Shown: piece after piece, positions 6,967-15,196 of the stretch
Layout of the letters: each line of letters begins with the position of its first letter
Position numbering within the stretch: position 1 is the first letter of the stretch
Origin: Mollicutes bacterium
GTDB lineage: Bacteria > Bacillota_I > Bacilli_A > RF39 > UBA660
DNA: 15,307 nt
Assembly: GCA_012513875.1 (NCBI GenBank)
Contig: JAAZBI010000069.1
Coordinates: forward strand, 1 to 15,307
Direction of reading: 5' to 3'
The notes under the pieces: generated by a model
The model's input: the letters and a program-made list of their open reading frames with translations, nothing else
What the model was told of the DNA's origin: nothing
The model's database searches: none
Made by a program: the position numbers and the translations under genes

Positions 6967-9900
6967 ATGAATGAAAAATTAAAAGTTTTATTAGAAAAGA
7001 TTAACTTAGAAGAAAAAAATTATTCTTTTTTTATGGGCGGAAAATTAGAAAAACTTTTAGTTGATAAGAATAAAAAAACTTGGCATTTTTTTATCACTTT
7101 AAAAGAAGTGTTAGATGTTGAAGTGGTTAATGAATTAAAAGAAAAAATAAGAACTACTTTTTCTGATTTAAAAGAAGTTTTTTTAACAATTAATTATGTA
7201 AATAATAATTATGATAAAATCGGTGATTATTTAAATTTAATATTAAAAGAAATTAAACTAGATAAGATTTATGGTAATCGTGAATATATTCTCGATGAAG
7301 GAGTTTTACAATTAAGTGTTTTAAATAAGATTGAAGAAAAGAAATTAAATGGTGTTAAAGATAAGATTGAAAAAATATTTTTTGATTATGGATTTAAGAT
7401 TGAGTTTAACTCTTATATAAATGATAAAGAAAAAGATTTATTAAAGGAAGAAATTAAAAATGAAACAAATATTAAATCTAAATCTAAAGTTAAAATTGAG
7501 AATTCAATTTTAATTGGCAATGAAATTAAAACCAAAAGAATTATGCCAGTAAACGACTTGTTAATTAATGAAGATAACGTTGTCGTATCTGGTTATTTAT
7601 TTGCAGTTGATTTTAGAGAAATAACAGGTAAAGATTTTAAGATTATTTTGTTGAAATTAAACGATTCAAACGATAGTGTGAATGCTAAATACTTTACTAG
7701 AAATATTGTTGAATATGAAAAACTTCAAGAAAAGTTAAAAGTAGGAACTTGGGTTAAAATTAGAGGTAACGTTCGTGAAGACAAATATTTAAGAGATTTT
7801 GTTATCAATATTTCTGATTTAGAAATCATTCCTAATCCTAAATCTAAAAAAGAAGATAAAGCTCCCATAAAAAGAGTAGAGTTACATACCCATACTCATA
7901 TGAGTCAAATGGATAGTGTTGTTAATGTTTTAGATTTGATTAATCGAGCGAAAGATTATGGTCATAAAGCTATTGCAATAACTGATCATAATTGTTGTCA
8001 AGCTTTTCCAGAAGCTTATTTAAAATCTAAAGATATTAAAATAATCTATGGGGTTGAATTAAATGTAATCGAAGATAATATTGATATTGTCATTAGAGAA
8101 ACAGATGAGTATTTTAAAGATATGACATATGTTGTTTTTGACTTTGAAACAACAGGTTTTAATGCTACTTCAGGAGATTCAATTATAGAAGTGGGTGCAG
8201 TTAAATTATTAAATGGAGAAATTATCGATAGATTTCAAGAATTAATTGATCCTGGTAAAAAATTAGCAACTGCTATAACAGAAATAACAGGTATTACTAA
8301 TCAAGATTTAAAAGGTAAAAGAAGTGAATCAGAAGTTATTGCTGACTTTAAAGAATGGATTGGTAATTTACCTTTAGTAGCTCACAATGCTAAGTTTGAT
8401 GTTTCTTTCTTAGAGAGTGCTTATAATAAATGTGGTTTTTCACCTTTAGGTAATACTGTCATCGACACGTTAGAATTAAGTAGGGCGCTTGAACCTAATG
8501 TTTATAGACATAGTTTATCAGCGTTAGTTAAGAGATATGAAATTCCTTTTGACGAGGAATCTCATCATCGTGCTGATTATGATGCTGAAGCGACAGCTTT
8601 AATCTTTGATAAGATGATTAAAAAATTGGACTCATTAAATTATGAGAAGATTTCAGATATAGAAAAATTAGTTTCTAAAGATGAACTCCATAAATTTGGA
8701 AGAACATTTCATATTAATTTGTTAGCGAAAAATCAAATTGGATTAAAAAATTTATTTAATTTAGTTTCTTTAGCGAATACTAAATATTTTTATAAAACAC
8801 CAAGAATTTTAAAGAGTGAAATTGAAAAGAATCGTGAAGGTTTATTAATTGGTAGCGGTTGTTCTAATGGTGAAGTCTTTGTTTTATCAAAAAGTAAAAG
8901 TGATGAAGAATTAAATAATGTTATTAGTTTTTATGATTATATTGAGGTTCAGCCTTTAAGACAATATGAATATTTATTACAAACTAAAGATTTTGCTAGT
9001 AGTGAGGATTTAAAAAATCATTTATTAAAAATTATTGAATTAGCTGATAAAAATAAAAAGCCTATTGTAGCGACAGGAGATGTTCATCAATTAGATCCGG
9101 AAGATAAGATTTACCGAGAAATTATCGTTAATCAAAAAGTTCCAGGTGGAGGTCGTCATCCTTTAGCAAGAAATGATATTAAGAGTATTCCGAGTCAACA
9201 TTTTTTAACGACTGATGAAATGTTAGAAGAGTTTTATTTTTTAGATAAAGAGAAAGCTTTAGAAATTGTTGTCGATAATACTGTGAAAATTGCTGAAGAA
9301 ATTGAAAATGTTATCGTTATTAAAAATAGCAAAAAGCCATTATCTCCAAAGATGGAGAATTCTGATAAAATCGTTCGTGATTTAACTTATGAAAAAGCTC
9401 ATTTAATTTATGGTGATCCATTACCTAAAATAATTGAAGAGAGAATTGATAAAGAATTACAAGGAATTATTAATGGTGGTTTTGATGTTATTTATTTAAT
9501 AGCACAAATGCTAGTTAAAAAATCAAATGATGATGGTTATTTAGTAGGAAGTAGAGGATCAGTTGGTTCCTCTTTAGTAGCTCATTTTATGGGTATTACA
9601 GAGGTTAATCCTTTGTCAGCTCATTATGTTTGTCCTAAGTGTAAAACAAGTTTATTTGAGGAAGATGGAGTCTTATTAGGGTCTAAGTATGCAAGTGGAT
9701 TTGATTTACCAAATAAAAGGTGTAGTTGTGGAACTTTATTTAAAAAAGAAGGACAAGATATGCCTTTTGCAACTTTTTTAGGGTTCGATGCTGATAAAGT
9801 TCCAGATATTGATTTGAACTTTTCTGGAGATTATCAATCACAAGCTCATGATTATGTGAGAGAGGTTTTTGGTAAGGATTATGTTTTTAGAGCTGGTACA

Positions 9901-11244
9901 ATAGGAACTGTAGCGTCTAAAACAGCTTTAGGGTTTGTCAAAGGTTATATGGAAGAACATGGTTTAAACTTTAAATTTGTTGAACAAGAAAGATTAGCTC
10001 TTGGTTGTACAGGTGTTAAAAGAACAACTGGTCAACATCCGGGAGGAATAATTGTTGTTCCTAATTATATGGATGTTTTAGATTTTACTCCTTATCAATA
10101 TCCAGCTGATGATGTTAATTCTAATTGGTATACGACTCATTTTGATTATCATCCAATGGAAAACGATTTATTAAAATTAGATATTTTAGGTCATGATGAT
10201 CCAACTGTTTTGAAAAAATTACAAGATTTAAGTGGAATTGATATTTTAACTATCCCTTTTGATGATCCTGAAACTTTAAGTTTATTTTCAACAACAAAAG
10301 CTTTAGGAGTAACTCCAGAAGAAATCATGTCTGAAGTAGGAACTTATGGTGTTCCAGAATTTGGAACAAGATTTGTTATGGATTTGCTTTTAGAAACGAG
10401 ACCTTCTACTTTTGCTGAGTTAGTTAAAATATCTGGATTATCACATGGTACTGATGTTTGGAGAGGAAATGCTCAAGAATTAATTAAAAATAAAATCTGT
10501 AGTTTTAGTGATGTTATTGGATGTCGTGATGATATTATGGTTTATTTGTCTTATCACGGTATGGATCCAAAAGAAGCTTTTAAATTAATGGAATTTGTCC
10601 GTAAAGGAAAACCATCTCAGGATAAAGTTAAATGGCAAGAAGAATTTGTGCCCAAAATGAAAGCTGCTAATATTCCAGAATGGTATATTGATTCTTGTTC
10701 AAAAATAAAATATATGTTTCCGAAAGCTCATGCAGTAGCGTATGTAATGATGGCCTGTCGAGTAGCATGGTTTAAAGTTCATGAACCCTTATGTTATTAT
10801 GCAGCTTATTTAAGTGTTCGTTGTCATGATTTTGATATTGAAACGATGATGAAAGGTTATACAGTTGTAAAAGCTAAGATAGTAGAATTAAATAATAAAG
10901 GTTATGAGAAAACTAATAAAGAAGAAGCTATTTTAGATGTTTTATATTCGACTTTGGAATTATATGCTCGCGGTTTTACTATTGGTGAAATAGATTTATT
11001 AAAATCTGATTCAAATCAATTTATTATTAAAGATGACAAAACTTTAATACCACCTTTTTCTACTTTAGATGGCTTAGGAGGCATTTGTGCTAAAAAGATT
11101 ATCGAAGAAAGAAAAAAAGCTTCATTTTTAAGTGTTGAAGATTTACAAAGAAGGTGTAAAGTGTCATCGACATTAATCGATAAGATGAAGAGGATGGGAA
11201 TCCTCAATGGTTTACCAGATACCAATCAATTAACTTTATTTTAA
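6967..11244 (+). CDS. polC: DNA polymerase III PolC-type, with 3'-5' exonuclease
   Basis: This is the main replicative DNA polymerase of low-GC Gram-positives: 1425 residues against 1437 in B. subtilis. Domains in order are an N-terminal region (1-180), an OB-fold (about 190-290) and a PHP domain starting at 'RVELHTHTHMS' (303-313). PHP is split by a DEDDh exonuclease at about 387-550, with D392, E394, D478, H534 and D539. The polymerase core follows, with palm aspartates D947 and D949 ('PDIDLNF') and D1072 ('LKLDILGHDDP'). A zinc-binding loop has C889, C892, C919 and C921, where the second pair has one residue between cysteines instead of the usual two. The last five residues, QLTLF, fit the sliding-clamp binding pentapeptide. 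ATG follows AAAGAGGTG (6953-6961) by five bases. It has its own promoter and terminator. All catalytic residues are present. Confidence 0.97.
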   Translation: MNEKLKVLLEKINLEEKNYSFFMGGKLEKLLVDKNKKTWHFFITLKEVLDVEVVNELKEKIRTTFSDLKEVFLTINYVNNNYDKIGDYLNLILKEIKLDKIYGNREYILDEGVLQLSVLNKIEEKKLNGVKDKIEKIFFDYGFKIEFNSYINDKEKDLLKEEIKNETNIKSKSKVKIENSILIGNEIKTKRIMPVNDLLINEDNVVVSGYLFAVDFREITGKDFKIILLKLNDSNDSVNAKYFTRNIVEYEKLQEKLKVGTWVKIRGNVREDKYLRDFVINISDLEIIPNPKSKKEDKAPIKRVELHTHTHMSQMDSVVNVLDLINRAKDYGHKAIAITDHNCCQAFPEAYLKSKDIKIIYGVELNVIEDNIDIVIRETDEYFKDMTYVVFDFETTGFNATSGDSIIEVGAVKLLNGEIIDRFQELIDPGKKLATAITEITGITNQDLKGKRSESEVIADFKEWIGNLPLVAHNAKFDVSFLESAYNKCGFSPLGNTVIDTLELSRALEPNVYRHSLSALVKRYEIPFDEESHHRADYDAEATALIFDKMIKKLDSLNYEKISDIEKLVSKDELHKFGRTFHINLLAKNQIGLKNLFNLVSLANTKYFYKTPRILKSEIEKNREGLLIGSGCSNGEVFVLSKSKSDEELNNVISFYDYIEVQPLRQYEYLLQTKDFASSEDLKNHLLKIIELADKNKKPIVATGDVHQLDPEDKIYREIIVNQKVPGGGRHPLARNDIKSIPSQHFLTTDEMLEEFYFLDKEKALEIVVDNTVKIAEEIENVIVIKNSKKPLSPKMENSDKIVRDLTYEKAHLIYGDPLPKIIEERIDKELQGIINGGFDVIYLIAQMLVKKSNDDGYLVGSRGSVGSSLVAHFMGITEVNPLSAHYVCPKCKTSLFEEDGVLLGSKYASGFDLPNKRCSCGTLFKKEGQDMPFATFLGFDADKVPDIDLNFSGDYQSQAHDYVREVFGKDYVFRAGTIGTVASKTALGFVKGYMEEHGLNFKFVEQERLALGCTGVKRTTGQHPGGIIVVPNYMDVLDFTPYQYPADDVNSNWYTTHFDYHPMENDLLKLDILGHDDPTVLKKLQDLSGIDILTIPFDDPETLSLFSTTKALGVTPEEIMSEVGTYGVPEFGTRFVMDLLLETRPSTFAELVKISGLSHGTDVWRGNAQELIKNKICSFSDVIGCRDDIMVYLSYHGMDPKEAFKLMEFVRKGKPSQDKVKWQEEFVPKMKAANIPEWYIDSCSKIKYMFPKAHAVAYVMMACRVAWFKVHEPLCYYAAYLSVRCHDFDIETMMKGYTVVKAKIVELNNKGYEKTNKEEAILDVLYSTLELYARGFTIGEIDLLKSDSNQFIIKDDKTLIPPFSTLDGLGGICAKKIIEERKKASFLSVEDLQRRCKVSSTLIDKMKRMGILNGLPDTNQLTLF

Positions 11245-11270
11245 AGATGTCTTAAGACATCTTTTTTTTT
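11243..11270 (+). terminator. Rho-independent terminator after polC
   Basis: AAAGATGTC (11243-11251) and GACATCTTT (11256-11264) form a perfect nine-pair stem around TTAA; the whole element is palindromic. Nine T residues run from 11262 to 11270. The left arm uses the last two bases of the polC stop codon. It separates polC from the mraZ promoter. Confidence 0.88.
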
Positions 11271-11302
11271 GTCAATTATTTGATATTTTTTGTGAAAATG
11301 AC

Positions 11303-11331
11303 TAGACAAAATGTAATAAATAGTTTAATAT
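11303..11331 (+). promoter_or_regulatory. Promoter of the mraZ/dcw operon
   Basis: TAGACA at 11303-11308 matches five of six -35 bases. A 17-bp spacer leads to TAATAT at 11326-11331, four of six -10 bases. Transcription would then start near 11338, inside the 10-bp repeat block. An alternative -10 is TATAGT at 11329-11334, but it would leave a 20-bp spacer. The rest of 11271-11376 holds no gene. Confidence 0.55.
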
Positions 11332-11370
11332 AGTGGTAGACAGTGGCAGATAATGGTAAAAAGTGGGGGT
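11331..11370 (+). promoter_or_regulatory. MraZ operator: four direct repeats with 10-bp period
   Basis: Four units follow one another exactly: TAGTGGTAGA (11331), CAGTGGCAGA (11341), TAATGGTAAA (11351) and AAGTGGGGGT (11361). TGG recurs at 11334, 11344, 11354 and 11364. MraZ proteins are known to bind tandem TGG-containing boxes, one per helical turn, upstream of their own gene: TGGGN boxes every 10 bp in E. coli and AAAGTG-type boxes in mycoplasmas. The block runs from the edge of the -10 over the likely transcription start to the Shine-Dalgarno, so repression by blocking polymerase is the simplest reading. Activation has been reported for mycoplasma MraZ, so the sign is not certain. Confidence 0.82.
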
Positions 11371-11373
11371 GAT
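11365..11373 (+). promoter_or_regulatory. mraZ ribosome binding site, within the last MraZ box
   Basis: GGGGGTGAT lies just before the ATG at 11377, with three bases between. It fixes the mraZ start at 11377 and leaves the in-frame ATG at 11353 without a usable site. It shares bases 11365-11370 with the fourth operator repeat. Confidence 0.65.
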
Positions 11374-11376
11374 CTT

Positions 11377-11814
11377 ATGTTCATGGGAGAATACAGACAT
11401 AACATTGATGAAAAAGGTCGATTAATTATACCATTTAAATTTCGATATGAATTGGGCGACAAGTTTGTAGTTACTAAAGGATTAGATGGCTGTTTATTTG
11501 TTTATTCGAAAAAAGAATGGGATAGTTTAGTGTCAAAATTAAAAGTTCTACCATTTACAAAGAAAGATGCCCGTATCTTCATGCGTTTCTTTTTATCAGG
11601 CGCTACTGAATGTGAATTTGATCGTCAAGGTCGAATTAACGTTACCTCTCCATTGGCGGAATACGCCGATTTAACAAAGGAATGCGTTATTATCGGCGTA
11701 AATGACCGCTTAGAAATTTGGTCTAAAGATAGATTTAATACTTTCTTTAAAGAGAACGAAGAAAATTTATCTGATATTGCAGAGAATTTATTTAATGGAG
11801 AATATGATGCATAA
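11377..11814 (+). CDS. mraZ: MraZ, DNA-binding regulator of the division cluster
   Basis: The 145-residue protein matches the usual MraZ length (about 143-152). It begins with the near-universal 'MFMGEYRHNIDEKGRL', which fixes the start at 11377. An in-frame ATG 24 bases upstream lies inside the operator and would add eight unrelated residues. Both copies of the MraZ/AbrB-like half-domain carry the DxxxR signature: D11-R15 and D82-R86. 'TKKDARIFMRFFLSGATECE' (61-80) is also typical. MraZ forms ring-shaped oligomers and binds the repeats in front of its own gene, so autoregulation is expected. The middle of the gene is richer in G and C than its neighbours: I counted 50 of 120 bases at 11581-11700. 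The last eight bases overlap rsmH. Confidence 0.95.
   Translation: MFMGEYRHNIDEKGRLIIPFKFRYELGDKFVVTKGLDGCLFVYSKKEWDSLVSKLKVLPFTKKDARIFMRFFLSGATECEFDRQGRINVTSPLAEYADLTKECVIIGVNDRLEIWSKDRFNTFFKENEENLSDIAENLFNGEYDA
11797..11800 (+). promoter_or_regulatory. rsmH ribosome binding site
   Basis: GGAG sits inside the end of mraZ, three bases before an ATG at 11804 and six bases before an ATG at 11807. The six-base spacing favours 11807. Confidence 0.5.
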
Positions 11815-12733
11815 GAGTGTCTTATTAGATGAAACAATTAAGAGTTTGAATATTGATCCGAATAAGATTTATATCGATGCTACGCTTGGTTATGCTGGTC
11901 ACAGTAGGGAAGTCTTGAAAAGAATTGATAAGGGGTTATTAATCGCCTTTGATCAGGATAAGCAAGCGATTCGATATAGTCAAAAGGAATTAGATAAATT
12001 AAAGAAACCATTTCAAATTGTTCATAGTAACTTTAGTAATTTAAATAATGAATTAAATCGATTAAAGATTGATAAAGTTGCTGGAATTATGTTTGATTTA
12101 GGAGTTTCAAGTCCACAATTAGATGAAGGTTCAAGAGGTTTTTCTTATCATAGTGATGCTAAGTTAGACATGAGAATGAATCAAGAAGATAAGTTAACAG
12201 CATATGAAGTTGTTAATAATTATGAAGAAAAAGATTTAGTGAGAATTTTTCTTGATTATGGTGAAGAAAGATATGCTAAATCGATTGCTAAAAACATTGT
12301 TTTAGCTAGAAAAAAGAAACCAATTTCGAGAACTTTAGAATTAGTTGAAATAATTAAATCTAGTGTTCCTCAAAAATATAAAAGAGAAAGTCATCCAGCT
12401 CAAAAAGTATTTCAAGCGATTAGGATTGAAGTTAATCGTGAGTTAGAAATTTTAGAGCAATCATTAAAGGATGCTATTTCTAGATTAGAAATTGGAGGAA
12501 GAATATCAGTAATTACTTTTCATTCATTAGAAGATAAAATTTGTAAAAAAGTTTTTAAAGAATTAAGTCAAATTGATGAAATAGTAAAAGGATTACCAAA
12601 TATTCCCAAACAATATTTACCGGTTTTGAAATTGATTGGTAAATATAAACCGAGTTTAAAAGAATTAGAGGAAAATAATCGTTCAAGATCAGCTAAACTA
12701 AGAGTTGCTGAAAAAATAAGAGAGAAAGAGTGA
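11807..12733 (+). CDS. rsmH: 16S rRNA (cytosine-1402-N4)-methyltransferase RsmH (MraW)
   Basis: RsmH transfers a methyl group from SAM to N4 of C1402 in 16S rRNA, in the ribosomal P site. With the start at 11807 it has 308 residues; B. subtilis RsmH has 311. 'HKSVLLDET' (2-10) is the classical N-terminus. 'YIDATLGYAGHS' (22-33) is the SAM-binding loop, and 'FDLGVSSPQLD' (96-106) with 'RGFSYHSDAKLDMRM' (110-124) is the RsmH signature. 'VFQAIRIEVNREL' (201-213) and 'ISVITFHSLED' (233-243) follow, and the end 'RSRSAKLRVAEK' (292-303) is normal. The start is chosen from GGAG spacing. ATG at 11804 or 11795, or a TTG at 11777, would lengthen the product by 1, 4 or 10 residues. The eight-base overlap with mraZ suggests translational coupling. 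Its TGA stop after a complete C-terminus supports the standard genetic code. Confidence 0.95.
   Translation: MHKSVLLDETIKSLNIDPNKIYIDATLGYAGHSREVLKRIDKGLLIAFDQDKQAIRYSQKELDKLKKPFQIVHSNFSNLNNELNRLKIDKVAGIMFDLGVSSPQLDEGSRGFSYHSDAKLDMRMNQEDKLTAYEVVNNYEEKDLVRIFLDYGEERYAKSIAKNIVLARKKKPISRTLELVEIIKSSVPQKYKRESHPAQKVFQAIRIEVNRELEILEQSLKDAISRLEIGGRISVITFHSLEDKICKKVFKELSQIDEIVKGLPNIPKQYLPVLKLIGKYKPSLKELEENNRSRSAKLRVAEKIREKE
12725..12733 (+). promoter_or_regulatory. ftsL ribosome binding site
   Basis: AAAGAGTGA lies five bases before the ATG at 12739 and covers the rsmH stop. A very similar purine-rich GAGAGTGAT precedes mraY. It favours ATG 12739 over the in-frame GTG at 12730. Confidence 0.5.
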
Positions 12734-12738
12734 TCAGA

Positions 12739-13029
12739 ATGAGAGCAAAAAAACAAATTAAATTTTTAAAGATTGAAAAATTGATGATGAAATTATGGGT
12801 TTTATTGTTAGTTCTTTTTCCTATCTCTAATGTTTTTGGGAAAGCAATGATTTCTAAAAGTAATATTGAAGTAGAAAGATTATATAAACAAGTGAGAGTA
12901 GAAGAAAATAAAAATGAAAGTTTAACAATGAAAGTTAATGAATTACAATCTTTCACAAATATTCAAGCAGTTGCAAAAGAAGCAGGATTAGCATATAATA
13001 GTCATAGTATAATAGTATTAGACAATTAA
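12739..13029 (+). CDS. ftsL: Cell division protein FtsL
   Basis: This is a bitopic membrane protein of the divisome, which works with FtsB/DivIC and DivIB/FtsQ and activates the septal PBP and FtsW. FtsL diverges fast, so the call rests on layout and position. It is a short protein (96 residues) with a basic cytoplasmic N-terminus (1-16) and one membrane segment at about 17-35. A helical, charged external part follows (about 38-72, likely coiled coil). The C-terminal 'IQAVAKEAGLAYNSHSIIVLDN' resembles the usual FtsL end. It lies between rsmH and the class B PBP, as in nearly all Gram-positive dcw clusters. The start could be GTG 12730, which overlaps the rsmH stop and adds three residues. No cysteines were seen. 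Confidence 0.85.
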   Translation: MRAKKQIKFLKIEKLMMKLWVLLLVLFPISNVFGKAMISKSNIEVERLYKQVRVEENKNESLTMKVNELQSFTNIQAVAKEAGLAYNSHSIIVLDN

Positions 13030-13041
13030 GAGGTGTGACTT

Positions 13042-15165
13042 ATGAAACAAGAAAAGGCAATGGTAAAAAGACTTAAAGTTAATAAAATCTTTTTTATCGT
13101 ACCTTTTCTTTTTTTTGTCGTTGTTGTTGTTCAATTAGCAAGATTATGTTTATTTGATAAAATAGATGGTATTAATTTGAAAAAATTTGCTAATAATCGA
13201 AACACAGTGAAAACAAATTTAGTAGCTGAAAGAGGTAATATTTATACAGTAGATGGAGATCCTCTAGCTCAAAACATTAATTCATATACTTTAATAGCAT
13301 ATCTTTCAGAAAAAAGAAGTGATGAAGATATTATTCGTCATGTAGTTGATAAAGAAGAAACTGCTAAAGCTTTAGCACCTCTTTTAAATATGGATGAATC
13401 TAAAATTTATAAAATGATTATGCAAAAAAATCTTTATCAAGTAGAGATTAAAAGAGGTTTGACAGAAATTGAAAAAGAAAAAATAGATGCTTTAGGTTTA
13501 AAAGGTATCGATTATATTAAAAGTACAAAAAGATATTATCCTAATGGAGATTTTTTATCATATATTTTAGGGTATGTTCGTAAATATGATGATAAAGGTA
13601 TGATTGGGGAATTAGGCTTAGAAATGTTTTTTAATGATAATTTATCAGGAGAAGATGGTTATTTAGAATATCAAAAAGATTTAAATGGTTATCAAATTCC
13701 AAATACTCCAGAGATTAGAAAAGAGGCTATTGATGGTAACGATATTTATTTAACTATCGATGAAAACATTCAAATGTTTGTTGAACAAGCTATTAAAGAA
13801 GCTAGTGAACAATATAAAACAGAATGGTTATTAGGAGTGGTTGCCGATGCTAAGACAGGAGCAATTCTTGGAGTAGCTTCAACACCTTCTTTTGATCCTA
13901 ATATCGTTAATATTGAAAGTTATTTAAATCCATTGGTATCGTATGCAATTGAACCGGGTTCAACAATGAAAATATTTACATATATGACAGCCTTAGAAGC
14001 TGGAACATATCGTGGCCAAGATACTTTTAAATCAGGAAGTATTGAAATTGATGACGCTACTATTAATGAGTATGATAAGAAAGATTGGGGAACAATTACT
14101 TATGATCAAGGGTTTTTATATTCATCTAATGTCGGTGTGTCTAATATCGTTAATAAATTTATTGATCGTAATCAATTATCAACTTATTTTAAAAGTTTAG
14201 GGTTTGGTAGTAAGACAGGAATTACTTTAGCAAATGAATCGGCAGGTAAAATTGATTTCCGTTATCGAACTGAAGTAGCTAATGCTGCTTTTGGACAAGG
14301 AATTACAATTACTCCAATTCAAATGATTCAAGCTTTAACAGCAGTTTCAAATAATGGTAAAGTAGTTAGACCATATTTAGTTGATAAGATAGTTGATTCA
14401 AAAACAAAAGAAGTTTTGTTTCAAGCAGAAACAGAAGTTGTCGCTACTGTAGCAAGTCAAGAAACAGTAGATTATATTAAGAATTTAATGTATCGCGTTA
14501 TTTATGAACCATCTGGAGAATCAACAGGACAAATTTTTAAAATTGATAATTTTGATTTAATTGGTAAAACAGGTACTGCTCAATATGTAGATCCTAAAAC
14601 AGGAAAATATACATATAACAAATATCAAGTAATCAAATCTTTTGCAGGAATCTTTCCTAAAGATGATCCACAAATAGTTTTATATATTGTTGGGAAAAGA
14701 CCTTTAGTAGCACCTTCAACTTTCTTGGCTCAACCCGTTAAACAAATTGTAACTAATATAGCTAAATATTTAAATTTATATTCAGTAGCTTTTGAAAAAG
14801 AAAAGCAAAACGAAGTTTATGAAATGCCAAATATGATAAATAAAAAAATTAATGACATTAATATTTTATCTCAGCAAACAATTATTGGTAATGGAGATAC
14901 TATTGTTAATCAATATCCTGTAACAGGTGCGAAATTAAATCCAACAGATCGAGTATTTTTTGTTACTAATTATAATGATTTAGAAATAATTAATTTAAGT
15001 AATTGGTCAAGAAAAGATGTATCAATTTATTGTGATTTAATAGAAATAAAATGTAATTATGTTGGTAGTGGTTATGTTTCTGGTCAAGATATTAATCCTG
15101 GAACAAAAGCAATAGATATTAAAGAAATTAATTTCAATTTAACTAGCAAAATATTAGAAGAATAA
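13042..15165 (+). CDS. pbpB: Class B penicillin-binding protein, PBP2B/PBP2x (FtsI) type, with PASTA domains
   Basis: This is the septal peptidoglycan transpeptidase of the divisome, membrane-anchored with its catalytic part outside. It has 707 residues. A basic cytoplasmic tail (1-14) precedes a membrane segment at about 16-37. The dimerisation/pedestal domain starts with 'AERGNIYTVDGDPLA' (62-76) and runs to about 230, and the transpeptidase lies at about 235-580. Active-site motifs are all there: S307-T-M-K310, S361-S-N363 and K509-T-G511. Two PASTA domains follow: about 590-643, then about 646-696, ending in a 'GSGYVSGQDINPGT' pattern. Two PASTA repeats and mraY next door resemble Streptococcus pneumoniae PBP2x; B. 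subtilis PBP2B is similar. The second PASTA has two cysteines, C664 and C671. ATG follows AGAGGTG (13029-13035) by six bases, twelve bases after ftsL. Confidence 0.94.
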   Translation: MKQEKAMVKRLKVNKIFFIVPFLFFVVVVVQLARLCLFDKIDGINLKKFANNRNTVKTNLVAERGNIYTVDGDPLAQNINSYTLIAYLSEKRSDEDIIRHVVDKEETAKALAPLLNMDESKIYKMIMQKNLYQVEIKRGLTEIEKEKIDALGLKGIDYIKSTKRYYPNGDFLSYILGYVRKYDDKGMIGELGLEMFFNDNLSGEDGYLEYQKDLNGYQIPNTPEIRKEAIDGNDIYLTIDENIQMFVEQAIKEASEQYKTEWLLGVVADAKTGAILGVASTPSFDPNIVNIESYLNPLVSYAIEPGSTMKIFTYMTALEAGTYRGQDTFKSGSIEIDDATINEYDKKDWGTITYDQGFLYSSNVGVSNIVNKFIDRNQLSTYFKSLGFGSKTGITLANESAGKIDFRYRTEVANAAFGQGITITPIQMIQALTAVSNNGKVVRPYLVDKIVDSKTKEVLFQAETEVVATVASQETVDYIKNLMYRVIYEPSGESTGQIFKIDNFDLIGKTGTAQYVDPKTGKYTYNKYQVIKSFAGIFPKDDPQIVLYIVGKRPLVAPSTFLAQPVKQIVTNIAKYLNLYSVAFEKEKQNEVYEMPNMINKKINDINILSQQTIIGNGDTIVNQYPVTGAKLNPTDRVFFVTNYNDLEIINLSNWSRKDVSIYCDLIEIKCNYVGSGYVSGQDINPGTKAIDIKEINFNLTSKILEE

Positions 15166-15174
15166 TGTTATAAT
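15166..15174 (+). promoter_or_regulatory. Possible internal promoter before mraY
   Basis: TATAAT at 15169-15174 is preceded by TGT (15166-15168), a third extended -10 in this window. No -35 is seen at 16-18 bp. Transcription would start near 15181, leaving about 16 bases before mraY, just enough for its ribosome binding site. In so AT-rich a sequence this could be chance. Confidence 0.35.
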
Positions 15175-15196
15175 AAAAATAGAAGAGAGTGATAAT

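Noticed and set aside
11016..11225. Minus-strand open frame at the end of polC
   Set aside because: It is antisense to the conserved PolC C-terminus, with no family pattern.
11243..11264. The palindrome after polC as a regulator operator
   Set aside because: The perfect symmetry is explained by a terminator stem followed by nine T residues, directly at the polC stop.
11353..11376. In-frame ATG that would extend mraZ by eight residues
   Set aside because: It lies inside the MraZ repeats and has no ribosome binding site. The family-typical MFMGEYRHNID begins at 11377 after GGGGGTGAT.
11777..11806. Upstream TTG and ATG starts for rsmH
   Set aside because: They add residues not seen in the family and lack a well-spaced ribosome binding site. 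GGAG at 11797 points to 11807, though 11804 remains possible.
11625..11837. Minus-strand open frame across the mraZ/rsmH junction
   Set aside because: It lies opposite two conserved genes; its openness is explained by their codons.
12730..12738. GTG start for ftsL overlapping the rsmH stop
   Set aside because: Possible, but ATG 12739 is better placed behind AAAGAGTGA; the difference is only three residues.
12568..12956. Two minus-strand open frames opposite rsmH and ftsL
   Set aside because: The hydrophobic look of the second is the antisense image of the ftsL membrane segment and A-rich codons.
14012..14200. Second-frame plus-strand open frame inside the PBP gene
   Set aside because: It is inside the transpeptidase domain and has no ribosome binding site or known motif.
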